Origin: Paralvinella palmiformis
Taxonomy: Eukaryota > Annelida > Polychaeta > Terebellida > Alvinellidae
Direction of reading: 5' to 3'
Assembly (NCBI GenBank): GCA_025642065.1
Contig: JAODUP010000126.1
Location: 564,501-628,500, forward strand
Length of the DNA stretch: 64,000 bases
A model generated the notes under the pieces. That model saw nothing but the letters and a program-made list of their open reading frames with translations, made no database searches and was not told where the DNA came from. Below, in pieces: positions 48,746 to 61,240 of this stretch (position 1 is the stretch's first letter; every line of letters starts with the position of its first letter). Made by a program: the position numbers and the translations under genes.

Positions 48746-49735
48746 TTGCATTATATTAATGTCTAATGCGTTTAATAATAGTCTCTCATGAGGTTTAAAT
48801 CATACAAACTGAAATAGACAGACCTTTAGGTGGCGAATAATTGTCCTGATTCATTAAAATATCAGATGGAATGCAAATTGGAAAAGAATAAACACAAGTT
48901 AATTTCCTTCGACAAAAAGATCCTTTCTCCCGAGTAGGACACTCATTTTGTATTCTTTTTACAAAACATGTCATCAGTACTGACAACGAACTGCGGCTTC
49001 GTCGTTTTTGCCGCGGCTTAGTAAATCGTAATTAATTATTGACGCTGATAAAAAAAATGTATTCACCGCTAATCGGCATTAGAAACGAATTGAGAAACCA
49101 GGCAGCTTCCGTCTATAATATAAATATTTAGATTAACTAAGTCTTAAATGTCTAAGCTATTTTCCCCTCAGATCAACATATTTACAAGTCCTCATCATCC
49201 TCAAGTCCACTCCATAAACTATGGATCACTAGATTATATAATTATTAATGGAGTCCAGTTACATCAGGAGATATTTATTTATCTCAATCTGAAGAAAAAA
49301 ACAAATAAAATAAAATTGTTTACAAAGATAGTTATTATATGACACACGTTATGTGAAGAAGTTTTTTTACTGTCAGAAGTCATCGGCGGTGTGAGTTAAA
49401 AAAAGATATGATAATGAACAAATGTATTCACGTCATTTTTTATTTCTAAGGAATAAGCACATGTATTACTTATAATTTATAATTTTACGAATATTACTAA
49501 TATTACTAATAGTGTCAGAATGATAAAAATGGACGTTAGCAGCAAACCATAATTGAAAAGAATCGGATGAAATGTTACTGGTTTGCAGTCAACTTTCTAC
49601 ACTGAACGATGAAACATCCACCTCAAAGGTGATGTAAGATTAAATGCGCTTTGATATACCTAGGCCGGGATTTGAACCCGATGACTAGAACTGTGTACGT
49701 AATCGCGCTGCCATTTCAACCATGAAAACCCAAAA
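48745..49735 (+). repeat. R2 repeat, copy d (with S4 SINE head)
   Basis: More diverged than the other copies but in the same order: TTAATGTCTAATGCGTTTAA, the GC-rich block TTTTGCCGCGGCTTAGTAAA (48,998-49,025), TCACTAGATTATATAATTAT, and the S4 head near 49,615-49,728 (CCGGGATTTGAACCCG). Confidence 0.75.
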
Positions 49736-50074
49736 CCATCATGAAGGAAATAATTGACGGATCACGTGATCTTTATTTTTTACTTTAAAATAAACAAATA
49801 CACAAGCCACGTGATAATAAAATTTGTAGTTAGATTTTGTTAGATAACAGAATATTATATTTTAAGCCACAAAATGTATTAACTCGTTTGTGCTTCCTAT
49901 TTCAGAACTGTCTACAGTATCTCTTTATCGAGATTCTCTATGGTTAATGAAAATAATTGATTGATTGATTTATTTATTTATTGATTGATTGATTGATCCA
50001 TCGATTAGTAAGCTAACGCTGAAGGAGAATGAAGGGAATAATTTTGCGACTAATCTTAGAAATACCCACATACT

Positions 50075-50079
<5 letters not shown>
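49736..50079. other. No gene; short GATT repeat
   Basis: AT-rich with GATTGATTGATT and TTTATTTATTTA units at 49,956-50,000. Confidence 0.5.
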
Positions 50080-50169
<90 letters not shown>

Positions 50170-50171
50170 CT

Positions 50172-50233
<62 letters not shown>
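50080..50233. repeat. (CT)n, (TATC)n and (AT)n microsatellites
   Basis: About 36 CT units, 5 TATC units and about 30 AT units. Frames here read the repeats. Confidence 0.95.
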
Positions 50234-50235
<2 letters not shown>

Positions 50236-50400
50236 CTGCCTAAATGGTGAAATAACAAAGAAATAGACCGTATCCAAGACGTCTAGTTGAGTGTTCTGAG
50301 TGGACTAACTCTCTGACTGGTAGGTTGATTGTCTAATGAGACACCCCGTATAATTGATTGCTGGTTGGTCAACAGTTGAGATTAACTAACTAATCAAAGC
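50234..50400 (-). repeat. R6 repeat, fragment
   Basis: The minus strand carries TCTCATTAGACAATCAACCT and TTATTTCACCATTTAGGCAG, as in 36,910-37,020. From 50,401 to 50,925 nothing is recognised. Confidence 0.65.
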
Positions 50401-50925
50401 ATCTTCAAATGGATGTCAGCCTATCTTTAATCACGTATATGGTTCGAATAAATATTGTATCTGAGTAATGAGGTGTATTTCTGATGTATAATTACAACAA
50501 TAAACCCAGATAGAGTCAGCTGACTTTCTGATAAATAATTCTTTATCGAAAGACAGCACATCTTTCTGGGAAAGAGATACAGTAATTTACCAACAAAGTG
50601 TCCATGTTAATATTTTTAATATGTGTCAAATTTCTATTAGTGACGTTTTATATGAAAAATTATTAATTATTGAACTCCATTTGTTTGTTCTACTGAAATG
50701 TTATTTAATTTTAAGTAAACTATGTGTATGATTGTTAAGTGGCTACACCGTCTAAAATTTGAATGATAATATTATTAAATTTGCCTGTCATAGGAAATAT
50801 AGTCATTGTAAAGAAGACTCTAACATCACTAAATAAATGAGATCCTTATATGGTAAAGGTAACTCGATTATTCGGGAAACTTTTTTAACACCTTCAAGGT
50901 TCAGATGTCCAAAATATTATACACA

Positions 50926-50976
50926 CACACAGACATACAGACACACACACACACACAACACACATACACACATACT

Positions 50977-51042
<66 letters not shown>
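50926..51042. repeat. (CA)n and (AT)n microsatellites
   Basis: CACACA with AGACATACAG interruptions, then (AT)n at 51,001-51,042, at the inner edge of R1 copy h (same layout as the (AT)n before copy c). Confidence 0.95.
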
Positions 51043-51044
<2 letters not shown>

Positions 51045-51045
<1 letters not shown>

Positions 51046-51960
51046 AATAGCCAGTAAATTTATTGTGATGCTCGTTTATGTTAAGGAAATTTGTAAAAGC
51101 CGCACGCTGTGTCACTGCTCACATTACGTTAATGTCATCATTAAAGTCAAAACTGATCAATCTATCCCTCAATCAACATGGAACGCCCTCTGTCCTTTAT
51201 CATCAAACAATGTTCAACCAGAACATATAAATGATCTAGTGTTTGTGTGCTCTATCTGCATTAATATGTGCCATCACCTTTACAAGGTACGCCATACAGG
51301 TGTTATATGTCTGTGTCTGTCAACTGTACCCAGGACCAGACTCATCCAATCCGGATCTGGCCTACTGTCTTAGCTTCACATCAGAAGCGAAAGGAGGATA
51401 AGTTTGAGCGGATGACATCACGGAGATGACACTTCTGTCTGAAGGATTTGGTCATCTCCGTTTTAACATTCATCGAAGATCGACGTATCTTATTCAATGG
51501 AGAAAGCATCCCTTCAGTGTTTTGTCTTCGTGGATCAAATAATGGCCGCCGCAAATGGACAAGAATTCGGAGTAAATTTAATCCTGTTATAGTTCGGTGA
51601 AGACAAATAGAAGATTGATTACCGGACTACGAAGTCACAGGGATCGTTTTTATCTGGATATCCCCGTCTGATATGGATCATGGTCTCTGCCCTGTCTCCA
51701 TTTAGATCGTACCATGGTCCCAAATCGTTGGTAAATTTTAGATCTGGGGACAGAAAGATAAATAATAATTGTTATATTGAAGAGTCTAGAAAATTGTTCA
51801 CATTTATTCAGGTAATAATTCGAAATGTCCAAATGATCAAAACTATAATATTTGGATGAAATTTTCATAATTAGTTGTTAGACGGATGGTAAAATGTGGA
51901 TATTGTAATTAAATGTGTGTAAACACTAATAACATTATAAAACCTATATTACCATATACT
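51045..51960 (+). repeat. R1 repeat, copy h
   Basis: Inner extension AAAAGCCGCACGCTGTGTCA at 51,095, core from 51,344 (CATCCAATCCGGATCTGGCC), a deletion after 51,740, outer end near AAACACTAATAACATTATAA. 51,961-52,485 is unassigned; it has a 67-codon minus frame without features. Confidence 0.75.
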
Positions 51961-52485
51961 ACAAAATGGTCCTATTTTGTGCAAGCTACCACAGTCCACA
52001 TATAACTTCCCACAGACTGTCATATGTCTTATCTAGTAAGTGTATGCGTGATATCTAACCAGGAAAATATATCATCTAACCAATGGAGCCCAAAAAGTCA
52101 GGTTTTCAAGCATATCGAAAGCCATATCCAAGTAATAGGCACAATGATGCTGAAAACGGAGTATCTATGGCACAAACGATAGATGGCAACATATCTGCAG
52201 ATCCACCATAGCATATATACAGACTAACCTCACTTTTATGCCAACTTTGGGACCTGGCTGAAAGTTGACGTTGTGTGGGGGGAGGTTTTTATAGTGGGGG
52301 AGAAATATTCGACGGACAGCCTTGGGGTGGTTCATTACACGGGGTTTTTTATCCTTTGTTAATCCCAACTTTCACGTTATTTAATCTATCGCCGATCGCA
52401 CTATCAACACCGTCATGATGGCCACCTAATGATCCTGACAGCTTTAACGGTCAGTATGTGGCGGTAATAGCGGAGGGGTGGGTCA

Positions 52486-52590
52486 ACGGTAATGAAGCGA
52501 AGTCAAAGATGAAACATCCTTTACATATATCCACGCCGGGATTCGAACCCGGTGGTAGTGAGCTATTGTCCAACGCGCTACCAACTTGAA
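52486..52590 (-). mobile_element. SINE S1, copy e, tail lost
   Basis: Head and half of the central domain on the minus strand: TTGGTAGCGCGTTGG, GGGTTCGAATCCCGGCG, TTTCATCTTTGACTTCGCTT. Stops after ATTACC. Confidence 0.85.
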
Positions 52591-52849
52591 ATGTGGCTAA
52601 TCTGCTGTTAAATAAGTATTACATGTATATTTTACTTAGGGGTAATAAACGTGTTAAAGGTGTTATTGTTAGAAGCCTGTCATATTTTTACTGGGGCAGC
52701 TTTTCGAAATTCTCATACAAACATAAACGTTCATGGATCCACTTAAATACACACTCGAAGACATTGAAACACAGACACACTAACATCCATACACATATTT
52801 ATATATAAAACACAGTCACGATCGTGCGTGCACACACACACGCACACAT

Positions 52850-52909
<60 letters not shown>

Positions 52910-52964
52910 AAGTTAAATGGCATAGGATGTTTATTTTATACTGACATTCACAGAAACGACATTC

Positions 52965-53027
<63 letters not shown>
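52591..53027. repeat. Unassigned spacer then two (AT)n arrays
   Basis: 52,591-52,850 shows no feature apart from scattered CA units. (AT)n at 52,853-52,907 and 52,970-53,027. Confidence 0.8.
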
Positions 53028-53029
<2 letters not shown>

Positions 53030-53059
53030 TATCTGTACCTGTCTTATCCCATAACCAGA

Positions 53060-53720
53060 AGAAAAAAACATCATCAGACGGTATCTTGTTATTAATAATA
53101 TTTTATTATTGTCTATCTCTTCAATAACTCCCCTGATAACATCAAGTCGTAAAGCTTCTTATAAAAAACCTTGGCTCTAAAATTATCATTCTTCATCACG
53201 TGACATTAAAAATAGTGTCAAAAGCAGACGCCAAGGATCAGTCGTGCTGGTTTATATTTGCTGACGTAAGATTATTTTCCATCCTTTTTATCTGTTTGAG
53301 GCCAGAAAAGTAAGATTTTTAATTAAAAATCTGATTGAAGTGAAGACAATATCGTTGTTTGTTACGGGGGCGAAACTCCTTTGAAGAAGATATGTAGATT
53401 AGTGGCTGCTAAAAGACAGGAAAAATGGTCGCCGGTGGTAAGAACTCCAGACTAGCTGTGTACACTGGAGATAAAATATGTCCAAATAGAGTATCGTCTG
53501 AGAGTTCAACGGGTCGACCACAGATCCCATTAGACGGTCTCAATATTAGACGATTAGAATGTTTGACAAATAGACGCTGAACCTTTTAGAGCAGTAGCCT
53601 GCCAGAGGACTTTGGTGAATTAGTTAGTCTAAACTGTTGATCAGCCAATTAATTAGACAGCCGTCTAATTAGACAATTGAATAATTAAACATTCAGTCTA
53701 TTACGATGTTAATCTCCTAA
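53060..53720 (+). repeat. R6 repeat, copy e
   Basis: Left part as at 36,400-36,620 (TTCATCACGTGACATTAAA, GGTTTATATTTGCTGACGTAA), right part with GAAGAAGATATGTAGATTAG and CCATTAGACGGTCTCAATATTAGACG. Confidence 0.7.
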
Positions 53721-54350
53721 GATAATTGAAAAGTAAACAGTTTGTTGATAGTCTGTCTGCTAATCTTTTCTTTTTTAGTGAGTTAGCTAACCAACTAGTA
53801 GATGAATAGTTTATGTGTGTGTACGGGCGTGTGTGTGTTCGTTTGGATTAGTGTGCGTATGTGTGTGTGGGGAGTATGTGTGTGACTGCTAGTGTGTGCA
53901 TGTCCGTGTGTGTGTGTGTGTGTGATTGTGTGTGTGTGTGTGTGTGTGTGAATTATTAAAAATTAATAAAAGTTAAAATCACTTCAGATTTTGTTATCTA
54001 ATGGCATCTAATTTTCTGTTGGCGACTTTTATGGGAAAACAGAAAGAATGAAACGGGAAAAAACCCAGAAATAAATAAAGATCTTCATACTTTATTATGA
54101 GTGTCAAATAATTTACAAAACAAACACTAATCACTAATTAATATCATTTTATTGCATCTTCATCATGTTGTGACATATTTTGACAATTCATTCACATGTG
54201 GATTATTCATATCGTGTACCTGTAATACACATTAATTTATACCACATGCAGACTTCATACCACATTATAACAATAGTTAAATAATTCAATCTGTTCAAGA
54301 CCTCTTTGTGATACTGATGTTGTGTCCAGACATGGGGTTAATTCCATTTT
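53721..54350. other. TG-rich microsatellite, then nothing recognised
   Basis: Irregular GTGTGT units 53,812-53,950. 53,951-54,350 is AT-rich without features. Confidence 0.6.
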
Positions 54351-54530
54351 GTCAATTCCAATTCCACTCAATTCCATTTTGTCAATTCCAATTCCAATTC
54401 CAAATTTATCAATTCCAATTCCGTTTTTTTCTTGACTCTTTTTTGCCTAATACTTTTTACCATGAGTAGGTACTCCGAGTACCTTCTTGTAATACCTACT
54501 CCGAGTAGTTTATATTCCAAGTAGGATTGT
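54335..54530. repeat. (AATTCC)n-type degenerate repeat
   Basis: Many AATTCCA / AATTCCATTTTGTC units at 54,338-54,425, then two ACTCCGAGTA units at 54,473-54,515. Confidence 0.75.
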
Positions 54531-54760
54531 CATGGAAGAAATATTTCTGAATTAAAAAATTAAATGGTAAATTACTTTTTGGAAACATTTTTCCCCGTTC
54601 TAAGCATTAAATGGGGGGATTTCCTAAATAGCATTATCTCTATATCGATTACAGCAGGTATGCTATGTGGTGGTGTCACGTGTTGTGAGCGGAGACCATG
54701 GTATTCAGACCATTTTAATTGGTTAAATGCTTACGTGGGGTGCCACAGTCAGTGTGCATA

Positions 54761-54820
<60 letters not shown>
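54531..54820. repeat. Unassigned spacer ending in (AT)n
   Basis: (AT)n at 54,764-54,820. Frames across it on both strands read the repeat. Confidence 0.8.
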
Positions 54821-54824
<4 letters not shown>

Positions 54825-55790
54825 AAACACACACAAAATGTTCCAATATATTGGTAACTTGCTGGAGTACAGTGAGTACAGCGGATTGCTCACTTTGGAA
54901 CCACTGGATAATCTTCCAGACTGAAGGGTGGTGATATCCTACCATACTGAAACACTTCTTGTTCCACCCTTCTCAGATATTATTTGTATGATGACAATCT
55001 CTTAGAGTGGTATCATGGACATTCCATTCACGAGGTGGATAGAATGGCGGAGTACGTTGAAGTCGGAGATTGATATTCCCATCATCCTAGGAGCCAATCA
55101 TATGGAATTGACCTACTTCTTGTCGAAGTAGGAAACTTGATCCATGGCTGCTGATGGTGCCTTGTCCTTAAGGTGCGTCTTACCCTAGGGAACCTTATAA
55201 GGAATTCTAAACCACCCAGCTTAACACAGAACAATCCCCATTCTCATTGTACTAGTTGGCCAGTCCAAGATCCTGAATCTTACGCCAGGTGTTTTGAGTC
55301 AGAAGGAAACCACCTTCTAATCTGCACACCTCTACCGAACCCCCCCCCCTGCCACTGCTCTGGGTACAGCCGCCTCCTCTTTTGTTACCACGATCTATAC
55401 ATCCATCTCAACTCCGTACTCTTTACACTTGTTAACAACGACTTGGAAGAGTTCATAGTACACAGAATGAGATTTGTTCTGTAGAAGCTCGTAGACGCAG
55501 TGTCATACCAATATCCCGAAATAGTACACGGATCACATACACCTAGGGAACACTTAGCTGGAGTCATGGTAATGTCTCTATTCACGAAGAAGGTGCAAGC
55601 AGTGGCTTAGTCATACCTCTGTGGCAAAAGCAATGATTATATTTGAAGCCTCTGATCCATTGTGATGCAGAAGGAATGACTCAGAATGTAGGCCAATGGT
55701 CTGTTGAAACTCCTCTGAGAGCGAGAGATTGTGGTACTGGGAATTGGCTACTTAATAATAATTACAGCTATGTGATAAATACTGATATAG
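54821..55790 (+). other. Higher-GC stretch, possible BEL/Pao protease remnant
   Basis: Distinctly richer in G and C than its surroundings. The plus strand contains EIDIPIILGANHMELTYFLS near 55,055-55,115 and VRLTLGNLIRNSK at 55,173-55,211. These loosely resemble the aspartic protease end and the following TLGW-like motif of BEL/Pao polyproteins. Many stops separate them. The match is weak, and no RT or integrase piece is next to it. Confidence 0.25.
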
Positions 55791-55939
55791 ATTGTAATTA
55801 GGTTAAAATTATACATGAACCATTCATTTTTAACATCTTCAACATACATTATGGTCTGAGGATTATATCATTTATAATTATTGTTTGAGATAATAATCAC
55901 AAATAATTAATATAATTATATAAGGTGTTCTTTTCTTCT

Positions 55940-58021
55940 TTAACTTTTTTTCGGTTTCCTTTTATATATAATGATAATATTATTCAACTTTAATTGCTCT
56001 AGGGCTCTTTACATTTAAAACATAATTAAAACATATTCTGAGCTCCTATACCTCAAATACATTTCATACATAATAAACTGGTTTAAAATTAGAAATACGC
56101 CAATTTAAGTAAATGTGTTTTAAGAACCTTAAAAAATATGTCTCTTGATGCGAGTTTTATGTGGTTTGGCAACTTGTTCCACAACCTGGGAGCTGATGCT
56201 CGGAAGGAAAACTCTGCGTACATTGCTGTCTGGCTTCTTGGTACCTTCAAAGGTGAATAGGATTTAGATCGGAGGATTCCCACAGCTATATATTTTTCTA
56301 TCAGATCGCTTAGATACAGTGGTGCTGGGTCTTGTACAGTGACCCGAAACGTACAAGAAGCCAGTGCAGCTGGAAAAAAACTGGTCTTATATGTTCCCCT
56401 TTTCGAGTGCGTGTTACCAGACATGGAAGAATTTATATAACTTGTGTATCATCGGCAGAACCATGATATTTAATATTATGCCGTTTAATAATTTCACCAA
56501 CGGGTTTGGTATACATATAGTAATTCTTTAGTCCTAAACGGATTCCTGTGGTACACCAAAAAGAACACCTACATCTGGTGATCTTTTATCCGTCACTGAA
56601 ACACACTGAGTTATGTCGGCAAGGTACGACATCACCCAAGCTAAAGCCTTTTCCTTGATTCCAATGGAGAATTATAAAGGCTTCAGTAGAATTGGATGCC
56701 TTCAAATAAATCAAGCATAATTAATTCAGTCGTGGATCTTTCATCGAGAGTCTCAGCAATGTCGCTCTGCACTTTCAAGAGAGCAGATTCTGTTGAATGA
56801 CCTCTACGATAAGCAGACTGTTAAGTGTCATTAAGATCATTGTGCTCTAAGTGTTCTTCTATATGCCTTGCTATTACCTTTTCAATCAGTTTAGAGATGA
56901 AAGGAGGGTTAGAAATAGGACGTTAATTCTTCATCACTTCCTTATCCAACCCAGATCTCTTAAGCAGCTGGGTTATGGTGGCTCGTTCCATAGACCTATT
57001 GACAAAGGCTGCTATCAGTGGTAGAAGTCGATACACATTTCTTCAAAAGCCAAGTGGGGAGTGGAACCAAGTCACATGACTTGTTCGGAGACTTGATTAT
57101 TATCTCCTTGACCTCAACCTCAGAAGTCGGTCGAAACATTTCGAGCATATTTCCATTAAACATAATATCTGCATCCATAGAAATATCGCCGGTCGTATTT
57201 GGGGTATCTGAAACAATCTTATTCGTGATGATTGTTGCTTTCCTCATGAGATAATTGCCGAACTTGTCCACCAGGAGTTCAGCAGAAGTAAAATGTTCTT
57301 AGTTAATTTGAAGAGTTTTTTTGATCGTTTCTACATTCCTCTATCCTTGTGAAATAGAAACACTTCTTCCCTTCGAAGAGTAGTGTATTCATTTTTCTAC
57401 AGAGATCCCTGTATATTTCAAAGTTCACCATTAGTGACGTTCGACGCCAGGTTCTCTCTGCTTTCCTCCGAATTTTCTTAGCAGATCTAAGTTTATTGGA
57501 ATACCAACGATTTTCTTGTCTCAACGTGATATTTTTTAACAAGAAGGAAGCATGGCGATTTATGATACTCTGGACACCTTTGTTATAGGCTTCTACAAGC
57601 TCACCAACTGATCCCTCACAATCACTCAGGTGTTGAGATGACTGTAGATCCTCAATAAAATATTTAATCTGATTTTTCTTTGTATACAATCAGACTTAAC
57701 CATATTAATAATGAACTGTACAGTCAGATGATCGCCGAATGATTTACCTTTGTTACTACTGAGACAAGGGTCAAATACAGAAGGAGTTCCTACTATGATG
57801 GGACTCGATTATCTAGAGATGAGCAAATCTAGTGTGTGGCCTCCTTTGTGAGTTGCACTGTTGACATGCTGAGTCAATTCGTGTGAATCCAATATACTAC
57901 AAAATCTACGAGTTTCAACATCAGACTTAATGTCCACATGGAAGTTTAAATCACCAGTTATTATGACATCATAAGGGACAGTGCCTATGTTATTTAAATA
58001 TTTAGACCATTCATCCAACAA
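55940..58021 (-). mobile_element. LINE, L2/CR1-like, broken
   Basis: A second large LINE on the minus strand, lacking its 5' end. It carries: endonuclease C-terminal part (58,021-57,809) with VIITGDLNFHVD and HKGGHTLDLLISR; linker (57,689-57,303) with RWYSNKLRSAKKIRRKAERT; the run into the polymerase (57,271-56,996) with EVKEIIIKSPNKSCDLVPLP; polymerase remnants 56,980-56,440; the C-terminal region (56,424-56,089); and a 3' UTR to about 55,940 with TGTAAAGAGCCCTAGAGC. The endonuclease piece is also found in decayed form at 4,597-4,900. Confidence 0.85.
56089..57000 (-). pseudogene. Reverse transcriptase and C-terminal part of the 55.9-58.0 kb LINE
   Basis: Polymerase motifs in pieces: RPISNPPFISKLIEKVIARH, QSAYRRGHSTESALLKVQSD, LDERSTTELIMLDL, then FGVPQ and KNYYMYTKPVGEIIKRHN. 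The catalytic box reads YHGSADDTQVI, so ADD is kept but the aromatic residue before it has become Ser. After a stop, the C-terminal frame of 111 codons includes APLYLSDLIEKYI, FSFRASAPRLWNKLPNHIKL and KVLKTHLLKLAYF. Frameshifts and stops make it inactive. The region between LDL and FGVPQ is decayed. Confidence 0.8.
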
Positions 58022-58310
58022 AATTTAATTTATTGTATAACTGTATAACTTACTAAAGGTCGAAATTACGTGGAAAGGTATATTTGAATGATTAAAGAAG
58101 ATAATAACGTGTTAGTCTTAGTTGAGGAAGTAGTCATCATGTGATTTAGGATGGAGATTAATCACTTATCGTGATGATGTTTACGTTCTGATGATACACG
58201 TCTGTCAGGTTATATTGTTGTTATGGGTATCACAATCACTTTAACGTTAGAAGAGATCTGTAATTATTTAGAATATTATAGTCCAAAGTAGAATTTTGGG
58301 ATTTTAATTA
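58022..58310. other. No feature recognised
   Basis: AT-rich spacer between two LINE pieces on the same strand. Confidence 0.45.
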
Positions 58311-58313
58311 ATA

Positions 58314-58475
58314 TCAATGGCAGCTTTCATAAATACCCAGAGATAATAATGTATTAATTGTCTTTGTAATTGGTCCTATCAGAACAGCCAGACATGTAGG
58401 GATAGGGCCAAGTGCACAGAAAGCATTAGATGACCTTTTCAGCAAATGTCTGATATCATTCTTTGTAATATGTTT
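58314..58475 (-). pseudogene. Short LINE polymerase N-terminal piece
   Basis: The minus frame reads ITKNDIRHLLKRSSNAFCAL, GPIPTCLAVLIGPITKTINT and LLSLGIYES. This fits the EVRKLIxKSPxKSCxLDPIPTWL to FPxxxK region that opens LINE polymerases. It directly abuts a SINE S1 tail at 58,476. Confidence 0.6.
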
Positions 58476-58566
58476 GGATGTTTGATGTTTTACGGCCACT
58501 TTTGTGCACAAACTAGGCTAAATGGGCCGAGCGACTTCCAAATGTAATGAGGCGGTGTGAAAGGTC
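58476..58566 (-). mobile_element. SINE S1, copy f, tail half only
   Basis: TTACATTTGGAAGTCGCTCG, CCATTTAGCCTAGTTTGTGC and AAAACATCAAACATCC on the minus strand. The head is missing. 58,567-58,865 is unassigned. Confidence 0.8.
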
Positions 58567-58865
58567 ATGGACATTTAGAACTCTTCTACCCTGTGATGGG
58601 ATGCTGGAAAGAATCGATGATGTATATTTAAGATCTGTTCACGGAAGTTAAAATTAAAACATCGGCCATATCTTTATCTGCGTTGATAATATTTTGAAGG
58701 ACACTGATTTGTATGAAGTCCTGTAATCACAACATGGAAAAGATTTCTTTTATATATTTTTTTTTAATACTTTGATTGGTCAAGGACAGAATGAATGTGA
58801 TAGCGTGTCCTTCGCAAAGTTACTGTCAACTCATCAACAATTGTCTCACACTTTACAATAGCCAA

Positions 58866-59187
58866 AAATCTTTAATAAGCTGTTAGCCAGATACGCGGAA
58901 ACTCTAAAATCAAAATGTTGAAATCGGTATTAAAATCCTTCCACATTCCGGATAAACTAGGTCTGTTGTTGTACACGGATAAACCGATATCTCGGGATCG
59001 GAAAGATCTATACAATATTCTCAGTCCATTTCGGGAAGCGATCGACTTCATTCAAGGACAGAATATAATAACATCCAATTGTATCGTACGCAGTATTCTT
59101 GACCAAAAAAAGATTAGTTATGCGTTATACACTGTTAGCATAATCTTGGTTGGTCTGATCTATTCGGAACAGAAAATGTTGACATAG
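58866..59187 (+). pseudogene. hAT/ZBED-like transposase fragment
   Basis: The plus strand reads AVSQIRGNSKIKMLKSVLKS, where RGNS stands for the conserved RWNS of hAT transposases, followed in the frame starting at 58,915 by FHIPDKLGLLLYTDKPISRD and LYNILSPFREAIDFIQGQNI and ITSNCIVRSI. The L-PF-EAT-D-QG-N pattern is typical of the helical region of ZBED/hAT-type transposases. Two adjacent stops at about 58,875 end the readable part upstream. The continuation after ILDQKK is not recognisable. A short fossil. Confidence 0.65.
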
Positions 59188-59249
59188 TACGACACAGAGA
59201 AGTATAACGTTTGGCTGCTATATTAAATCCACAGTTGTCGGTGTACAGT

Positions 59250-59372
59250 ATGCTTAATGTTTTACGGCCACCTTTGTGCATAAAGTAGGCTAAATGGGCC
59301 GAGTGACCTCCAAAGTTAATGAACCGAACTGATAGATGAAACACCCTTCAAACATGACCACGCCGAGATTAG
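59250..59372 (-). mobile_element. SINE S1, copy g, head lost
   Basis: Central domain and tail on the minus strand: GGTCACTCGGCCCATTTAGC, CTACTTTATGCACAAAGGTG and AAAACATTAAGCATAC. Ends in a partial head near ATCTCGGCGTGGTC. 59,373-59,865 has no feature. Confidence 0.85.
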
Positions 59373-59865
59373 AGATTTTGTGCCGACTTCTAGTCAGGAG
59401 ATACCTTAAAACAGCCACAAAACTTTATACATGTACATCTGTTCATATCAATTACATTTTGTCACTACCAAGCCCAAACTTTTCAACTTTATGGGTAGAA
59501 CTCCTTAGGATATACAAGAAACAGTTTTTATTACACAGTGAATTTTAATGGGAGGATGTTTAGGTCTGATAGACATCAGTAAATTGACAAAATATTTAAG
59601 AATATCATTAATATTAAAGTTGAATTACAAATATCCAGATTACGCAATACTATATACTCTATTAAAACATATGAAAAATTGTTAATATATTTAATTATGC
59701 TTTTAATATTTCTTACAAATATGTCTTATTTAATTATGCCTAGTGTAAACTGCACTGGCTCAGATTATCATCATCCAAATATCACTAAAACTTACATAAT
59801 TATATACATAAATAAATCTATGCATACATGAACCTAAGCATATAAACTCTACACATAGCTACACA

Positions 59866-59897
59866 CACGCGCACACACTCACAAACGCACACATACG

Positions 59898-59949
<52 letters not shown>

Positions 59950-60060
59950 GTAAATATTAATAATAAGACTGGGGTATTCATCAGCTTGTAGGGAGCAGAC
60001 AATCCGCTTTTGGTATTTGCCAAATACGTCACGATCACAGGGAAGAGGAAGTACGTAGGT
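59866..60060. repeat. (CA)n, (AT)n and motif R3
   Basis: CA/CGCA units 59,866-59,912, (AT)n 59,913-59,945, then R3 in reverse sense: TCATCAGCTTGTAGGGAGCA, ATCCGCTTTTGG and AAATACGTCACGATCACAGG. Confidence 0.7.
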
Positions 60061-60977
60061 ACAGAAAGTAGGAACACACTCGAAAAGTATCATTGATTTC
60101 TTTTTATTTAAAAGGTAAATAACTCTTGATACTGGTTATTAAGATATTTAAGCATATCGCACAAAATGCGTACTAGGGTTCAAATATAAGATTTTTTATT
60201 AAACGTACACAAGGTATAAATGATGCTTGGTACACAACAGACAAGAATAGCTCCATCGCATAGATAAACCGATATAAAGGCAAAAAGAGAAAAGCAAACA
60301 TTTTGTACACAGTATAATTTAAGGGTTTAAAATGTTGTTTTGGTTAATGCATATATGAATGTGCACATTTTATATTCTGCATCATAAAAATGAATCTAGG
60401 AACAAAGACGTTCTGTAGATTTGCAACTTATATGCGTTTTTCTTGGAAATTATATCGACAGCATCAGGTGGCTCGTAATTATATACCGAGATTTAATAAT
60501 AACCCAATTTCATCATTTTGAATCTATCCATAGCCCTCAAACAAATACTCCAATATATAATTATATATGTAACGTAATGTAATGTAATATAGATGTATTT
60601 TATATAACTTATTTTAGGATATACGTTCATAGCTTCATATAAAAAAGTAGGAAAAATAGGAATATCCAACTCCAGATAAAGGAGATAGTAATAAATAAAT
60701 TGGCATATTTGTGGACAAATGTGAACTATTTTTTTATTATTATTTGAATTTAATCTTTTCATTTCAATTTCATTTCATTTTATTTGAATTTTGTTTCAAT
60801 ATCGTATCATATTTTTAAAAGTTTCTTTCATATTTCTACTTACATTATCTGCTTTCATGAACATGCCACAGTCAACATCCGTCATACATCCTGTTACGGA
60901 TCTCATCAAATAACATTTGGAACTTACTGGTAACTTCACATTTTTGCAATATCCAAACTCCTTAACTTGCCGATTCA

Positions 60978-60980
<3 letters not shown>
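60061..60980. other. No feature recognised
   Basis: AT-rich. The 60-codon minus frame 60,796-60,978 has four Cys residues and two donor-like GTAAGT sequences, but no recognisable domain. Confidence 0.4.

Positions 60981-61036
<56 letters not shown>
60981..61036. repeat. (CT)n and (AT)n microsatellite
   Basis: CT units to 61,004, AT units to 61,036. Confidence 0.95.
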
Positions 61037-61039
<3 letters not shown>

Positions 61040-61240
61040 CCATGTTAGTTCCGCCTGTTCATAAAATGTATTTGCTTTTGTGTGCTACTCGTGCATAATA
61101 CTGAGGTTTATTAGACTCTAGGAATATTTGCTAGTTTTATACAGCAACATATATGGTAGCTGCAGTACATCAAACTAAATAGGCTACCTATTACATACGT
61201 ATCAGTGCACCTAAACAAGTCTATTAAAGAGCAAACATTA

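Noticed and set aside
60796..60978. 60-codon Cys-containing minus frame as a zinc-binding exon
   Set aside because: The spacing of the Cys residues fits no pattern I know, and two donor-like sites inside it argue against one clean exon.
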